This document shows positions 1-6,936 of a stretch of 42,063 bases of DNA, in pieces. The translations under genes were made by a program, and so were the position numbers. This DNA comes from an uncultured Burkholderiales bacterium (GTDB taxonomy: Bacteria > Pseudomonadota > Gammaproteobacteria > Burkholderiales > Burkholderiaceae_C). Under the pieces are notes generated by a model. It ran no database searches, was not told the origin of the DNA, and worked only from the letters and a program-made list of their open reading frames with translations. The stretch spans positions 1-42,063 of the forward strand of contig CAILCI010000090.1 in assembly GCA_903832625.1 (NCBI GenBank), written 5' to 3'. Numbering within the stretch: position 1 is the stretch's first letter; every line of letters begins with the position of its first letter.

Positions 1-17
1 GGTATCAAACTATTCGG

Positions 18-881
18 ATGAGCAAGGTCATATGGTTTGCTCATACAAGAAATGTGACTCCTAGAGATAAATCGCTTGCACAGGTTTGTAGAGACTTTGT
101 TGGTGCAATCGAATTGGGGGTCTTTGTCGTTTGGGCAATGAAATTTGCACGTTCACTTTTTGCGGAGACTAAGAATTTCGATTTAGTAACTCGCTATGAC
201 CCTGACAATCCGCCTGATTCACTGTCAGTAGATGACCATTTGATTTTGGCGATACCGCTTAATATTCCGCGTGTGTATCTGATTCCTCAGATCATCAACT
301 TCTTAGGTAAATACCATCCTGGTCGTGAGCTTGATGTTATTGAGTCTGCTCATACAGCAAGATACAAGCTGCACACACTGCGGTTTAGAAGGCATGTTCT
401 AGAAATAGAGCGACTCGTATATGTCTATAAGACACTTTACCCAGATGCTCAGTTGTGGTTAATTGCTGACCGACTCCAGCTTTCTCCCAACAACAAAGTT
501 AGAGATGACAGATTCTTAGGTGCAAAAGAGGCTGCGTACAACAGACTGAACTCAATTGCAGGTCGTCATCTATACAAAGCGAAACGACGAATCTTGCACG
601 TTGAGCGTGGTAGCTTCCCAAACGCAACTGACATTGAGATAAGTGATCGTATTCAACCCTTCGGTCGAGCATTACATCCTCAATACATCAAAGCAACAAA
701 GGAAGATGACGCAGAGAAATCAGAATGGCAGCAATGGCTTCATAAGGAGTATCACGGTTGGCTAGTTCGTGAAGTACTAAAGCGAAATCACATTGAGCGA
801 GACACCGTTGAGATGAATTCTGTTGCTGACTTTTTGTCGGGTAAAAAGAATGTTGTTGAAAGGGTAGAGAGGTCAACCTGA
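18..881 (+). CDS. Hypothetical protein, possibly 5'-truncated by the window edge
   Basis: The 287-residue product is not one I recognise. It is basic in its C-terminal half (many Lys/Arg/His, with a run of short charged helices after residue 110) and has one hydrophobic stretch near residues 30-45. No catalytic motif, signal peptide or DNA-binding motif is evident. The frame stays open upstream of the ATG to the first base of the window, so the true start may lie outside. It sits in the AT-rich left segment that ends at a tRNA-Phe scar, so it is probably cargo of an integrated element. It converges with the next gene, with a hairpin between them. Confidence 0.6.
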   Translation: MSKVIWFAHTRNVTPRDKSLAQVCRDFVGAIELGVFVVWAMKFARSLFAETKNFDLVTRYDPDNPPDSLSVDDHLILAIPLNIPRVYLIPQIINFLGKYHPGRELDVIESAHTARYKLHTLRFRRHVLEIERLVYVYKTLYPDAQLWLIADRLQLSPNNKVRDDRFLGAKEAAYNRLNSIAGRHLYKAKRRILHVERGSFPNATDIEISDRIQPFGRALHPQYIKATKEDDAEKSEWQQWLHKEYHGWLVREVLKRNHIERDTVEMNSVADFLSGKKNVVERVERST

Positions 882-896
882 TATCAAAATCACAGA

Positions 897-917
897 GATG
901 TCCTTTGAACGGACATC
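897..917. terminator. Hairpin between convergent genes, candidate bidirectional terminator
   Basis: A perfect 7-bp stem (GATGTCC and GGACATC) encloses a 7-nt loop. It lies between the stop codons of the plus-strand gene ending at 881 and the minus-strand gene ending at 932. There is no clear U-tract on either strand, so termination is inferred from position and stem quality only. Confidence 0.4.
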
Positions 918-931
918 CTGACTACCAGTTG

Positions 932-1402
932 CTACTGGATCACATAGACGTTTTCGTCTAAGTACTCATCATCATTTACAAACTCGTATCTGACGTAATA
1001 CTTCCCGCTGTGATCACCGTCTTCGTTGTGAAATTCCCCACAATCATCAGGTGATGCAACATGCCAAATATCGTCATTGCCAAATGCTTTTCCCTGTGGT
1101 CTCAAGAAGCAATGAGCTAAATCTTTAGGAGTTAGTTTGTGCTTACCTTTGGTCAGTTGTTTTGATGCATGCAATGCTAGTTCTGACCAAAATTTAGATC
1201 CCTCACTGAAGATATTCAGGCGCTTCAGCGAAAAATCGTTCTTTTTGCCTGTCGCTTCTGCCGTGTCTTTATAGATGCGAACGTAAATCTCTCGGGTATC
1301 ACTGCCGCTGGGATCTCCAGTGGCAATGACCTCACTCTGATTGTCTGAGGGTATGTATCCAATCGTGAGTGAGTGATAGTTGTCTTCATCGGCATGATGC
1401 AT
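932..1402 (-). CDS. Hypothetical acidic 156-aa protein
   Basis: The product is a small soluble protein rich in Asp, Glu, His and Tyr, with no signal peptide and no membrane segment. Its C-terminal third alternates acidic and aromatic residues. I recognise no family. It starts with ATG at 1402, and a 22-bp hairpin element lies 26 bp upstream at 1429-1450. A near-copy of that element precedes the next minus-strand gene, so the two may share a regulatory signal. It is probably cargo of the left-hand element. Confidence 0.6.
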   Translation of the reverse strand: MHHADEDNYHSLTIGYIPSDNQSEVIATGDPSGSDTREIYVRIYKDTAEATGKKNDFSLKRLNIFSEGSKFWSELALHASKQLTKGKHKLTPKDLAHCFLRPQGKAFGNDDIWHVASPDDCGEFHNEDGDHSGKYYVRYEFVNDDEYLDENVYVIQ

Positions 1403-1428
1403 GAGTTGCTCCCAAATAATTGACCATC

Positions 1429-1450
1429 AACCGTCGCAAAACAAGACGGT
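1429..1450. repeat. Repeated hairpin element, copy 1
   Basis: The element is an inverted repeat with arms ACCGTC and GACGGT around a 9-nt loop, preceded by one A. It matches the copy at 2528-2549 at 19 of 22 positions. It lies just upstream of the minus-strand gene starting at 1402. It could be an operator, part of a leader hairpin, or a terminator for the gene upstream of it on the minus strand. Confidence 0.55.
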
Positions 1451-1499
1451 TTCCTTATTGGTTGATTCCATTAGGAAAGATTGACTTTTTGTGGACTAC

Positions 1500-2477
1500 T
1501 TACTTTGATTGAACAAATGTCTTAATGTCGTCTATGAACTTGTCACGAGCACTTTGATCACCGCCAGTCCACGCATAACGTGTGTCGTTTCTACCCCATG
1601 TCCTCATATCTCTAGACAATGGCCCCAAGAACATTGAGTGAGCAGCGTTGTCGTACCACCAGTTTTCAATATCAGCATTTTTTTTCTTTTGGGCTTCGTA
1701 CCATTCCATTGCTGATTCTGATAGGTCATTTTCATTTTTGTCCCAATTGCAGCGTAGAGCACTTCCCTGCGCTTGTATGAAATCTTCAACTCTGCCGTTG
1801 TATGCGCATCTTTCTTTAAGAAGCCACCGCCAGTCATCTTCTTTTCTGCCAGCGTAGTTATCTAACTTCCCGTTTATCAAGCGAACAGGAACTTTCAATT
1901 GGTCTGGCACACCTAAACCTGTTGTAGGTAACCCCTCTGCAAACACACCTTTTACGTGTTTAGGGTCTGCCACTGCTGCGATGTTCACAACAGTTGCTGC
2001 ACCATTTGATACGCCGTTAAAGTAAATTCGGTTCGTATCAATCTTGTCATTTTTAAGTGCCCATTGATAAGCGCCAAGCGTTACTTTGTAGTTCATGCGC
2101 TGTCGTGCTTCATTGGTTGCATTTGCAGCCCAGAAGCGCCAATCTTTATTGAACCCATTCATTTGATAGGTGTCATAGATCAATGTGGCAAAACCTTGAC
2201 TTCTAAATGCACGAGCAATATTTCGTTCAGCTTGTCCAAGGCCTGCACCTCCGTGAGAGATGATCATCAATGGAGGCTTTGCATCAGTTCTTGGTACATC
2301 AAAGTCAACTGAACGATGGCAAGGATCAAACTCTGCTAATTTGCCCTTGACATTGAACATGCTTGGGGCAATTTCTACAAGCGTTGCCACATCTGGGGGC
2401 GCAGGATTGCATGTGTCGGCTAACGCAATGAGTGAAAACGTCGCTATCGCCCCAGCAAGAAATAACTTTGAAGTCAT
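1500..2477 (-). CDS. Secreted alpha/beta hydrolase (dienelactone-hydrolase-like)
   Basis: This is a 325-residue alpha/beta-hydrolase-fold enzyme, probably an esterase or carboxyl hydrolase acting outside the cytoplasm. Residues 1-20 form a signal peptide ending in Ala-Leu-Ala before Asp21. A strand followed by His-Gly-Gly-Ala (about residue 75) suits an oxyanion hole. The nucleophile elbow is GVSNG with Ser157. Asp206 (in NGKLDNY) and His280 (in NAAHSMF) complete a plausible triad. I chose the ATG at 2477 because AAGGA lies 5 nt upstream. The frame extends to a TTG at 2507, which lacks a ribosome site and would spoil the signal peptide. The substrate is unknown. A repeat hairpin precedes it at 2528-2549. 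Confidence 0.75.
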   Translation of the reverse strand: MTSKLFLAGAIATFSLIALADTCNPAPPDVATLVEIAPSMFNVKGKLAEFDPCHRSVDFDVPRTDAKPPLMIISHGGAGLGQAERNIARAFRSQGFATLIYDTYQMNGFNKDWRFWAANATNEARQRMNYKVTLGAYQWALKNDKIDTNRIYFNGVSNGAATVVNIAAVADPKHVKGVFAEGLPTTGLGVPDQLKVPVRLINGKLDNYAGRKEDDWRWLLKERCAYNGRVEDFIQAQGSALRCNWDKNENDLSESAMEWYEAQKKKNADIENWWYDNAAHSMFLGPLSRDMRTWGRNDTRYAWTGGDQSARDKFIDDIKTFVQSK

Positions 2478-2527
2478 AAGGATCCTTTTTCGAAAACCGA
2501 TGTGCAAATTAAATCATATGAATTTCT

Positions 2528-2549
2528 AACCGTTGCAATATAAGACGGT
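2528..2549. repeat. Repeated hairpin element, copy 2
   Basis: This is the second copy of the element at 1429-1450, with arms ACCGTT and GACGGT (one G-T wobble pair) and a 9-nt loop. It lies about 50 bp upstream of the chosen start of the minus-strand hydrolase. Three substitutions separate the copies, one of them compensated by wobble pairing, which hints that the stem matters. Confidence 0.5.
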
Positions 2550-2612
2550 CTGCTCTGCAAATAGCATACCCCTGAAACTTGTCAAAACTGGATTTGAGCG
2601 ACTTTCTTGATT

Positions 2613-2691
2613 GAGTCGACTCATTTATTGTGGGAGATGAGTTCGACTCTCTGCGACGGAGTCAAATGATCACAGTTACAAAGTTCGACTC
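2613..2691. repeat. Cluster of TCGACTC repeats next to the tRNA scar
   Basis: TCGACTC occurs at 2616-2622 (inside the palindrome GAGTCGACTC, 2613-2622), at 2643-2649 and at 2685-2691. The last two copies extend to GTTCGACTC and lie 42 bp apart. A small hairpin (CGATTT, 2-nt loop, AAATCG) follows at 2693-2706. No credible gene occupies 2508-3043. Clustered short repeats beside an attachment site are typical of integrase arm or excisionase sites, but that role is inferred. Confidence 0.35.
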
Positions 2692-2835
2692 CCGATTTGA
2701 AAATCGAACCCAACCAATTCAAACGGGTACTTTTGTTGGGCGGTTGCTAACTTTGGTGTTTGGAAGTATCGTTCGCTCATGTTTAAAAAATGCACACCAA
2801 CTTCGTAAAACGATATAAATACTTTGATTAAATGA

Positions 2836-2902
2836 TAACTTCAGTTTGTAGAAGAGCGTTGAAAATCCGTGTGTCAGTGGTTCGATTCCGCCCTAGGCCA
2901 CC
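2836..2902 (+). pseudogene. tRNA-Phe(GAA) 3' remnant, probable attachment site
   Basis: Positions 2859-2902 read as the anticodon loop (TTGAAAATCC), variable region, T-arm (GGTTCGATTCC) and 3' acceptor strand of a tRNA-Phe. The 5' acceptor strand expected to pair with CCTAGGCC is missing, the 5' side of the anticodon stem is broken, and CCA is replaced by CCC. Weak D-arm-like similarity (around 2836-2856) precedes it. A 3' fragment in this orientation is what a tyrosine-recombinase element leaves at its distal end after inserting in a tRNA gene. The intact tRNA and integrase would then lie left of the window. An alternative is a simply decayed tRNA-Phe. Confidence 0.75.
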
Positions 2903-3000
2903 CCCATTCAGTGCCCAGTACTTCTTTTGGGCCTTAAAAAGTAAGTCGATAAAGCGTTGCTGATCGTCAGCGAAGCAGACAAAATATGTAATAAATTCAA

Positions 3001-3026
3001 CGGGTTGCGCGTTTTTGCGCAACCCG
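3001..3026. terminator. Strong GC-rich hairpin terminator
   Basis: A perfect 10-bp stem (CGGGTTGCGC and GCGCAACCCG) encloses a 6-nt loop and lies 18 bp past the stop of the minus-strand outer-membrane protein. U-rich sequence follows on the plus strand (ATTTT, later TTTTT) and a short AT-rich run on the minus strand. It could therefore stop transcripts from both directions. Confidence 0.65.
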
Positions 3027-3043
3027 ATTTTGGTCGCGTCTTT

Positions 3044-3700
3044 TTAAAAATGTTTGCCAACGCCAACCATGAATTGATAGCCATCAGATTTGTAACTGAG
3101 CACTGAGCCATCGTGCAAAGTTGCTGTTTTGCTACGACCCATCAGATAGTTCAACTCACCGAAATAAAAGAAGCTTCCTGATTTGTCGTAAATTTTCGTA
3201 CCTACGCCAACAGAATAAGAGTTGGTGTTAACGCTGTCTGTTACACCAGTGTCAAGCGCCTTGAATTCCGACTTGACATTCACCAAGCCCAATTTCACAT
3301 AGGCCAGTTGATCTTGATTGACGAGCCAGCCGGAGGATACGCTCATGCGGTAATTTTGTTGAGCGTTGAGAGCACTATTTGTGTTAGCTGATCCGTCAAA
3401 AGTGGGGGTGACATCCTTGCCTTTGCCCAAGTTGTAGTCCAAGCCAATGCTAATGACTGATTTCTCGCTCAATGCCCAACCGTATTCCACGCCCACATTC
3501 CCTATCAAACTAGTTGAAGCGTCTGCCGAGGCAGTGTGTTGTAAGCCATCAGATCCGCCGATGAGGTTGCTGATTTTCGTTGTGGTGGATTGGTATCCCA
3601 GCCCAGCTGTGGCTGTGAGGCCCTCGAATTTAGAGACTTGCGCATGTGATGCTTGGCACAACACAAGGGCACTAACGCCTATGAATGCAGATAATTTCAT
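3044..3700 (-). CDS. Outer-membrane beta-barrel protein
   Basis: The 218-residue precursor has a signal peptide (residues 1-20, cleavage after Ser-His-Ala, mature N-terminus Gln). The mature part has alternating Gly, aromatic and polar strands, including a GLGYQST opening strand, and ends in the aromatic residue Phe, the usual BAM-recognition signature. Size and pattern fit an 8-stranded OmpA/OmpX/OmpW-like barrel in the outer membrane. GAGGA lies 8 nt before the ATG. It is followed by a strong hairpin terminator and preceded by two AT-rich direct repeats (3743-3771). Its function (porin, adhesion or stress) cannot be told from sequence. Confidence 0.75.
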   Translation of the reverse strand: MKLSAFIGVSALVLCQASHAQVSKFEGLTATAGLGYQSTTTKISNLIGGSDGLQHTASADASTSLIGNVGVEYGWALSEKSVISIGLDYNLGKGKDVTPTFDGSANTNSALNAQQNYRMSVSSGWLVNQDQLAYVKLGLVNVKSEFKALDTGVTDSVNTNSYSVGVGTKIYDKSGSFFYFGELNYLMGRSKTATLHDGSVLSYKSDGYQFMVGVGKHF

Positions 3701-3742
3701 TTGATATCCTCTTGAAGTTGGTTTGTCTAAGACATGTTTATT

Positions 3743-3771
3743 TTATCAAATTAATCAGATTTATCAAATTA
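3743..3771. promoter_or_regulatory. Two direct repeats upstream of the outer-membrane protein gene
   Basis: TTATCAAATTA occurs twice, at 3743-3753 and 3761-3771, with an 18-bp period. The repeats lie 43-71 bp upstream of the minus-strand barrel gene and overlap the 3' end of the LysR gene. The position suits regulator binding around a promoter. The sequence is also AT-rich enough to arise by chance. Confidence 0.35.
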
Positions 3772-4671
3772 TTTTTCATTTTGAGCAAATAAACTCACCA
3801 CCACCCCCCTCAACCAAGCATTTCCAGCCTCGTTGTCAAAGCGCGAACTCCAGTGCAAAGACACTGTGAATTCGCTCAAGGGGAGGGGTGAGTCAATCAG
3901 CACGTAGTCGCCGCTTTGCGCAAAGCCTTGCGCGATGTGGCGCGGCATCAAAACGGCCAAATCGGTTTGTCGCACGATGTCGGGTAGCGCCAAAAAGTGG
4001 GCGGCTTTGAGGCGCAAGCGTTGATCAAGTTGCAGCAGTTGCAAGATGTGCAGGGTTTCGGCGTGAGACCGCACGGCGGCAAAGTCGAGTTGCTGCAGTG
4101 CCTCTGGGCTGAGTCGGCCGTCCGCAGCCAGCAGCGGATGGCCTTTACGCAGCAGTACGCTGTAGCGGTCATGCAGCAAGGCGTGTTGGCGTGTTTGCGT
4201 CACGCTGGGCAAAAAACCAATGGCAATGTCCAGCTGTCCGCTGTCTAAGGCATTGGCAATGTCAGCATGCACCACAGGGGCGGAGTTGATGTGAATATTG
4301 GGCGCCAGCTCTCGAATGGCGTGCATCAAGGCAGGTAAAAACCTGGCTTCACCAATGTCGCTCAAATGAATATTAAAAACCCGTGCAGCTGTGCGCGGCT
4401 CAAATGCGGCTGAGGCATTGAGTGCGGTTTCAATCAAGCCCAGCGCTTGTGCGACCGCCTTGGCCAGCTGATCGGCTGTGGCGGTCGGCGCAACGCCGCC
4501 CGACGTGCGAATAAACAAGGGGTCTTTGAGGAGCAAGCGCAGCCGCGTCAAACCTTGGCTGGCGGCGGGTTGGGTCATGCCTAATAAATGGGCAGCGCGG
4601 CTGACATTGCGGCTACGATAAACCGCGTCAAACAGGCGAAGCAGGTTGAGATCCATGTCATTGATATGCAT
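3769..4671 (-). CDS. LysR-family transcriptional regulator
   Basis: This is a 300-residue LTTR. An N-terminal winged helix-turn-helix (about residues 6-65, with NVSRAAHLLGMTQPAASQGL) is followed by a periplasmic-binding-protein-like effector domain. It is divergent from iorA and most likely controls the iorAB-dctPQM operon in response to its substrate. The frame opens at 4740, but the 23 extra residues are not LTTR-like. ATG at 4671, or at 4656, puts the HTH at the usual distance from the N-terminus. No clear ribosome site separates these two. An interrupted palindrome at 4681-4704 lies directly in front of the start, as expected for an autoregulatory LTTR box. Confidence 0.88.
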   Translation of the reverse strand: MHINDMDLNLLRLFDAVYRSRNVSRAAHLLGMTQPAASQGLTRLRLLLKDPLFIRTSGGVAPTATADQLAKAVAQALGLIETALNASAAFEPRTAARVFNIHLSDIGEARFLPALMHAIRELAPNIHINSAPVVHADIANALDSGQLDIAIGFLPSVTQTRQHALLHDRYSVLLRKGHPLLAADGRLSPEALQQLDFAAVRSHAETLHILQLLQLDQRLRLKAAHFLALPDIVRQTDLAVLMPRHIAQGFAQSGDYVLIDSPLPLSEFTVSLHWSSRFDNEAGNAWLRGVVVSLFAQNEK

Positions 4672-4680
4672 AAATCTAAT

Positions 4681-4704
4681 AATACATAGATAAATTATTG
4701 TATT
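4681..4704. promoter_or_regulatory. Candidate LysR-binding palindrome in the divergent promoter
   Basis: The arms AATACA and TGTATT are separated by 12 AT-rich bases and lie between the divergent LysR and iorA starts, about 50 bp before iorA. Location and dyad symmetry suit an LTTR recognition site (ATAC-N14-GTAT core), though the spacing is longer than the classic T-N11-A. The assignment is by position. Confidence 0.45.
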
Positions 4705-4755
4705 GGCGAATGAATCAAGCCGCAGCACACTTCCAGCCAAACAGGAGACAACGCC

Positions 4756-6936
4756 GTGGAAGTGTCATTCAGCAAAGAAGTTGAGCAGCTGCGCATGGGC
4801 GCGGGCGAGGTGTTTCATGGCGAGGGCATTTTGGCGATCACCAAGGCCTTGCTGCAATCGGGCGTGGCGTATGTGGGCGGCTACCAAGGCGCGCCGGTGT
4901 CGCATTTGCTCGATGTGATGGTGCAAGCCAAAGATTACATGCAAGAGCTGGGTGTGAATGTGGAGGCCTGCGCCAACGAGGCGTCTGCTGCGGCCATGTT
5001 GGGCGCGTCCATTCATTACCCGCTGCGCGGCGCGGTGACTTGGAAATCTATTGTCGGCACCAATGTGGCGGCCGACGCCTTGAGCAACTTGGCCTCGCCT
5101 GGCGTCAAAGGCGGCGTGCTGATTGTGGTGGGCGAAGACTACGGCGAGGGCGCTTCCGTCATTCAAGAACGCACCCATGCTTATGCGCTCAAGTCGTGCA
5201 TGGTCTTGCTCGATCCACGACCTGATTTGTCGCGCATGGTGGACATGGTGGAGCACGGGTTTTGTTTGTCCGAGGCGTCCAATATGCCGGTGCTCATGGA
5301 GTTGCGCATTCGCGCTTGCCATGTGCGCGGCAGCTTTGTGACCAAAGACAACCAAGCGCCCACCATCTCGGCGCATCACTTGATGAGCGAGCCCGCCAAG
5401 TTTGACTACAGCCGCTTGGCGCATCCGCCCGTCACCTTTGCCCAAGAAAAACTCAAGCACCAAGAGCGCATTCCGGCGGCGAGAGCCTATATTCAAGAAC
5501 ACGGCCTCAATGAGTTGTTTGCCGGCGAGCATCAGGACTTAGGCCTCATCGTGCAAGGCGGTCTCTACAACACCTTGATTCGCGCCCTGCAACAGTTTGA
5601 TTTGGCCGATGCATTTGGCAACAGCAAAATTCCCATGCTGGTGCTCAACGTGACTTGCCCCTTGGTGCCAGAACAAATCACCGATTTTTGTGCCGACAAA
5701 CGCGGCGTGCTCTTGCTCGAAGAAGGCCAACCCGAATACTTGGAGCAAGAAATTGCCACCTTGCTGCGTCGTCGCGACCTGCAAACGCCGCTGCATGGCA
5801 AAGACTTTTTGCCCCAAGGTGGCGAGTATTCTGCCGAGGTGATGGCGCAAGGTTTGTTGTCGTTTGTGCAGCGCTATTTGCCCAGCCATGCGCCCGCTGC
5901 ACAGACGCAAACTTGGTTGCAAGGCAACGCGCAACGGCGCAAAGACGTGGCCAACACCTTGCAAACCTTGGGACAAAGCTTGCCCGCGCGTCCGCCCGGT
6001 TTTTGTGTGGGCTGCCCGGAGCGACCTGTGTTCTCGGCCATCAAGTTGGCGCAGCAAGACATTGGTCCAGTGCACGTGTCGGCGGACATTGGTTGTCACG
6101 CGCTGGGTACGTTTGAGCCGTTCTCGACGGGGCACACCATTTTGGGCTACGGCATGAGTTTGGCCAGCCGTGCGGGGGTGTCGCCCGCCATGCAACGGCG
6201 TGTGTTGTCCATCATGGGCGATGGTGGTTTTTGGCACAACGGCTTGCTCACCGGCGTGCAAAGTGCGCTCTTCAATGGCGACGATGCCGTGCTGCTGATT
6301 TTTAAAAACGGCTACACCTCGGCCACAGGCACGCAAGACATTATTTCAACGCCAGACGATGCGGCCAAACTGGCCGCCGCCGACAAATGGCAAAGCCTGG
6401 CGCATACCAACCAAACCATTGAGCGCACGCTGCAAGGCTTGGGCGTGAAGTGGATGCGCACGGTGCACACTTACGAAGTGGCTCATGTGCGCGAGACCTT
6501 GGTCGAGGCCTTCACCAGCGATTTCACGGGGCTCAAAGTCATCGTCGCCGAAGGCGAATGCCAACTGGAGCGCCAACGCCGCATCAAGCCGTGGATCGCC
6601 AATTTGCTGAAAAAAGGCGAACGCGTGCAGCGCGTGAAATACGGCGTCGACGAAGACGTCTGCAACGGCGACCACGCCTGCATTCGCCTCTCCGGCTGCC
6701 CAACTTTGACGCTCAAAGACAACCCCGATCCGCTCAAAGTCGATCCGGTGGCCACCGTCATCGACGGTTGTGTGGGCTGCGGGCTTTGCGGCGAAAACGC
6801 CCATGCGGCCACGCTCTGCCCGTCGTTCTACCGCGCCGAAGTGGTGCAAAACCCGAGCCTGTGGGAGCGTGCTGTTGCGAGCTGGCGCGCCGTGTTTGTG
6901 CGTGCCTTGCAACCTGTTGAAAGCGCTGCTGTATGA
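4756..6936 (+). CDS. iorA: Indolepyruvate ferredoxin oxidoreductase, alpha-type subunit
   Basis: The 726-residue thiamine-diphosphate enzyme oxidatively decarboxylates an aryl-2-oxo acid (indolepyruvate type) to the acyl-CoA, passing electrons to ferredoxin. The N-terminal pyrimidine-binding region contains GYQGAPVSHLLD (about residue 40). The TPP-binding domain has a CVGCPERP cluster near residue 418 and the GDGGFWHNG motif near 490. The C-terminus (about 630-690) has a ferredoxin-like domain with CVGCGLCGENA and a preceding Cys-rich segment for Fe-S clusters. The start is GTG with AGGAG 8 nt upstream. It overlaps iorB by 4 nt (ATGA), so translation is coupled. The actual oxo-acid is not determined. 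Confidence 0.88.
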   Translation: MEVSFSKEVEQLRMGAGEVFHGEGILAITKALLQSGVAYVGGYQGAPVSHLLDVMVQAKDYMQELGVNVEACANEASAAAMLGASIHYPLRGAVTWKSIVGTNVAADALSNLASPGVKGGVLIVVGEDYGEGASVIQERTHAYALKSCMVLLDPRPDLSRMVDMVEHGFCLSEASNMPVLMELRIRACHVRGSFVTKDNQAPTISAHHLMSEPAKFDYSRLAHPPVTFAQEKLKHQERIPAARAYIQEHGLNELFAGEHQDLGLIVQGGLYNTLIRALQQFDLADAFGNSKIPMLVLNVTCPLVPEQITDFCADKRGVLLLEEGQPEYLEQEIATLLRRRDLQTPLHGKDFLPQGGEYSAEVMAQGLLSFVQRYLPSHAPAAQTQTWLQGNAQRRKDVANTLQTLGQSLPARPPGFCVGCPERPVFSAIKLAQQDIGPVHVSADIGCHALGTFEPFSTGHTILGYGMSLASRAGVSPAMQRRVLSIMGDGGFWHNGLLTGVQSALFNGDDAVLLIFKNGYTSATGTQDIISTPDDAAKLAAADKWQSLAHTNQTIERTLQGLGVKWMRTVHTYEVAHVRETLVEAFTSDFTGLKVIVAEGECQLERQRRIKPWIANLLKKGERVQRVKYGVDEDVCNGDHACIRLSGCPTLTLKDNPDPLKVDPVATVIDGCVGCGLCGENAHAATLCPSFYRAEVVQNPSLWERAVASWRAVFVRALQPVESAAV

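Noticed and set aside
2630..2818. 62-residue plus-strand reading frame
   Set aside because: No ribosome site or recognisable composition; it overlaps the repeat cluster by the attachment scar.
2828..3022. 64-residue minus-strand reading frame containing GRNRTTDTRIF
   Set aside because: This string is the well-known false translation across the antisense of a tRNA 3' half. The DNA is the tRNA-Phe remnant.
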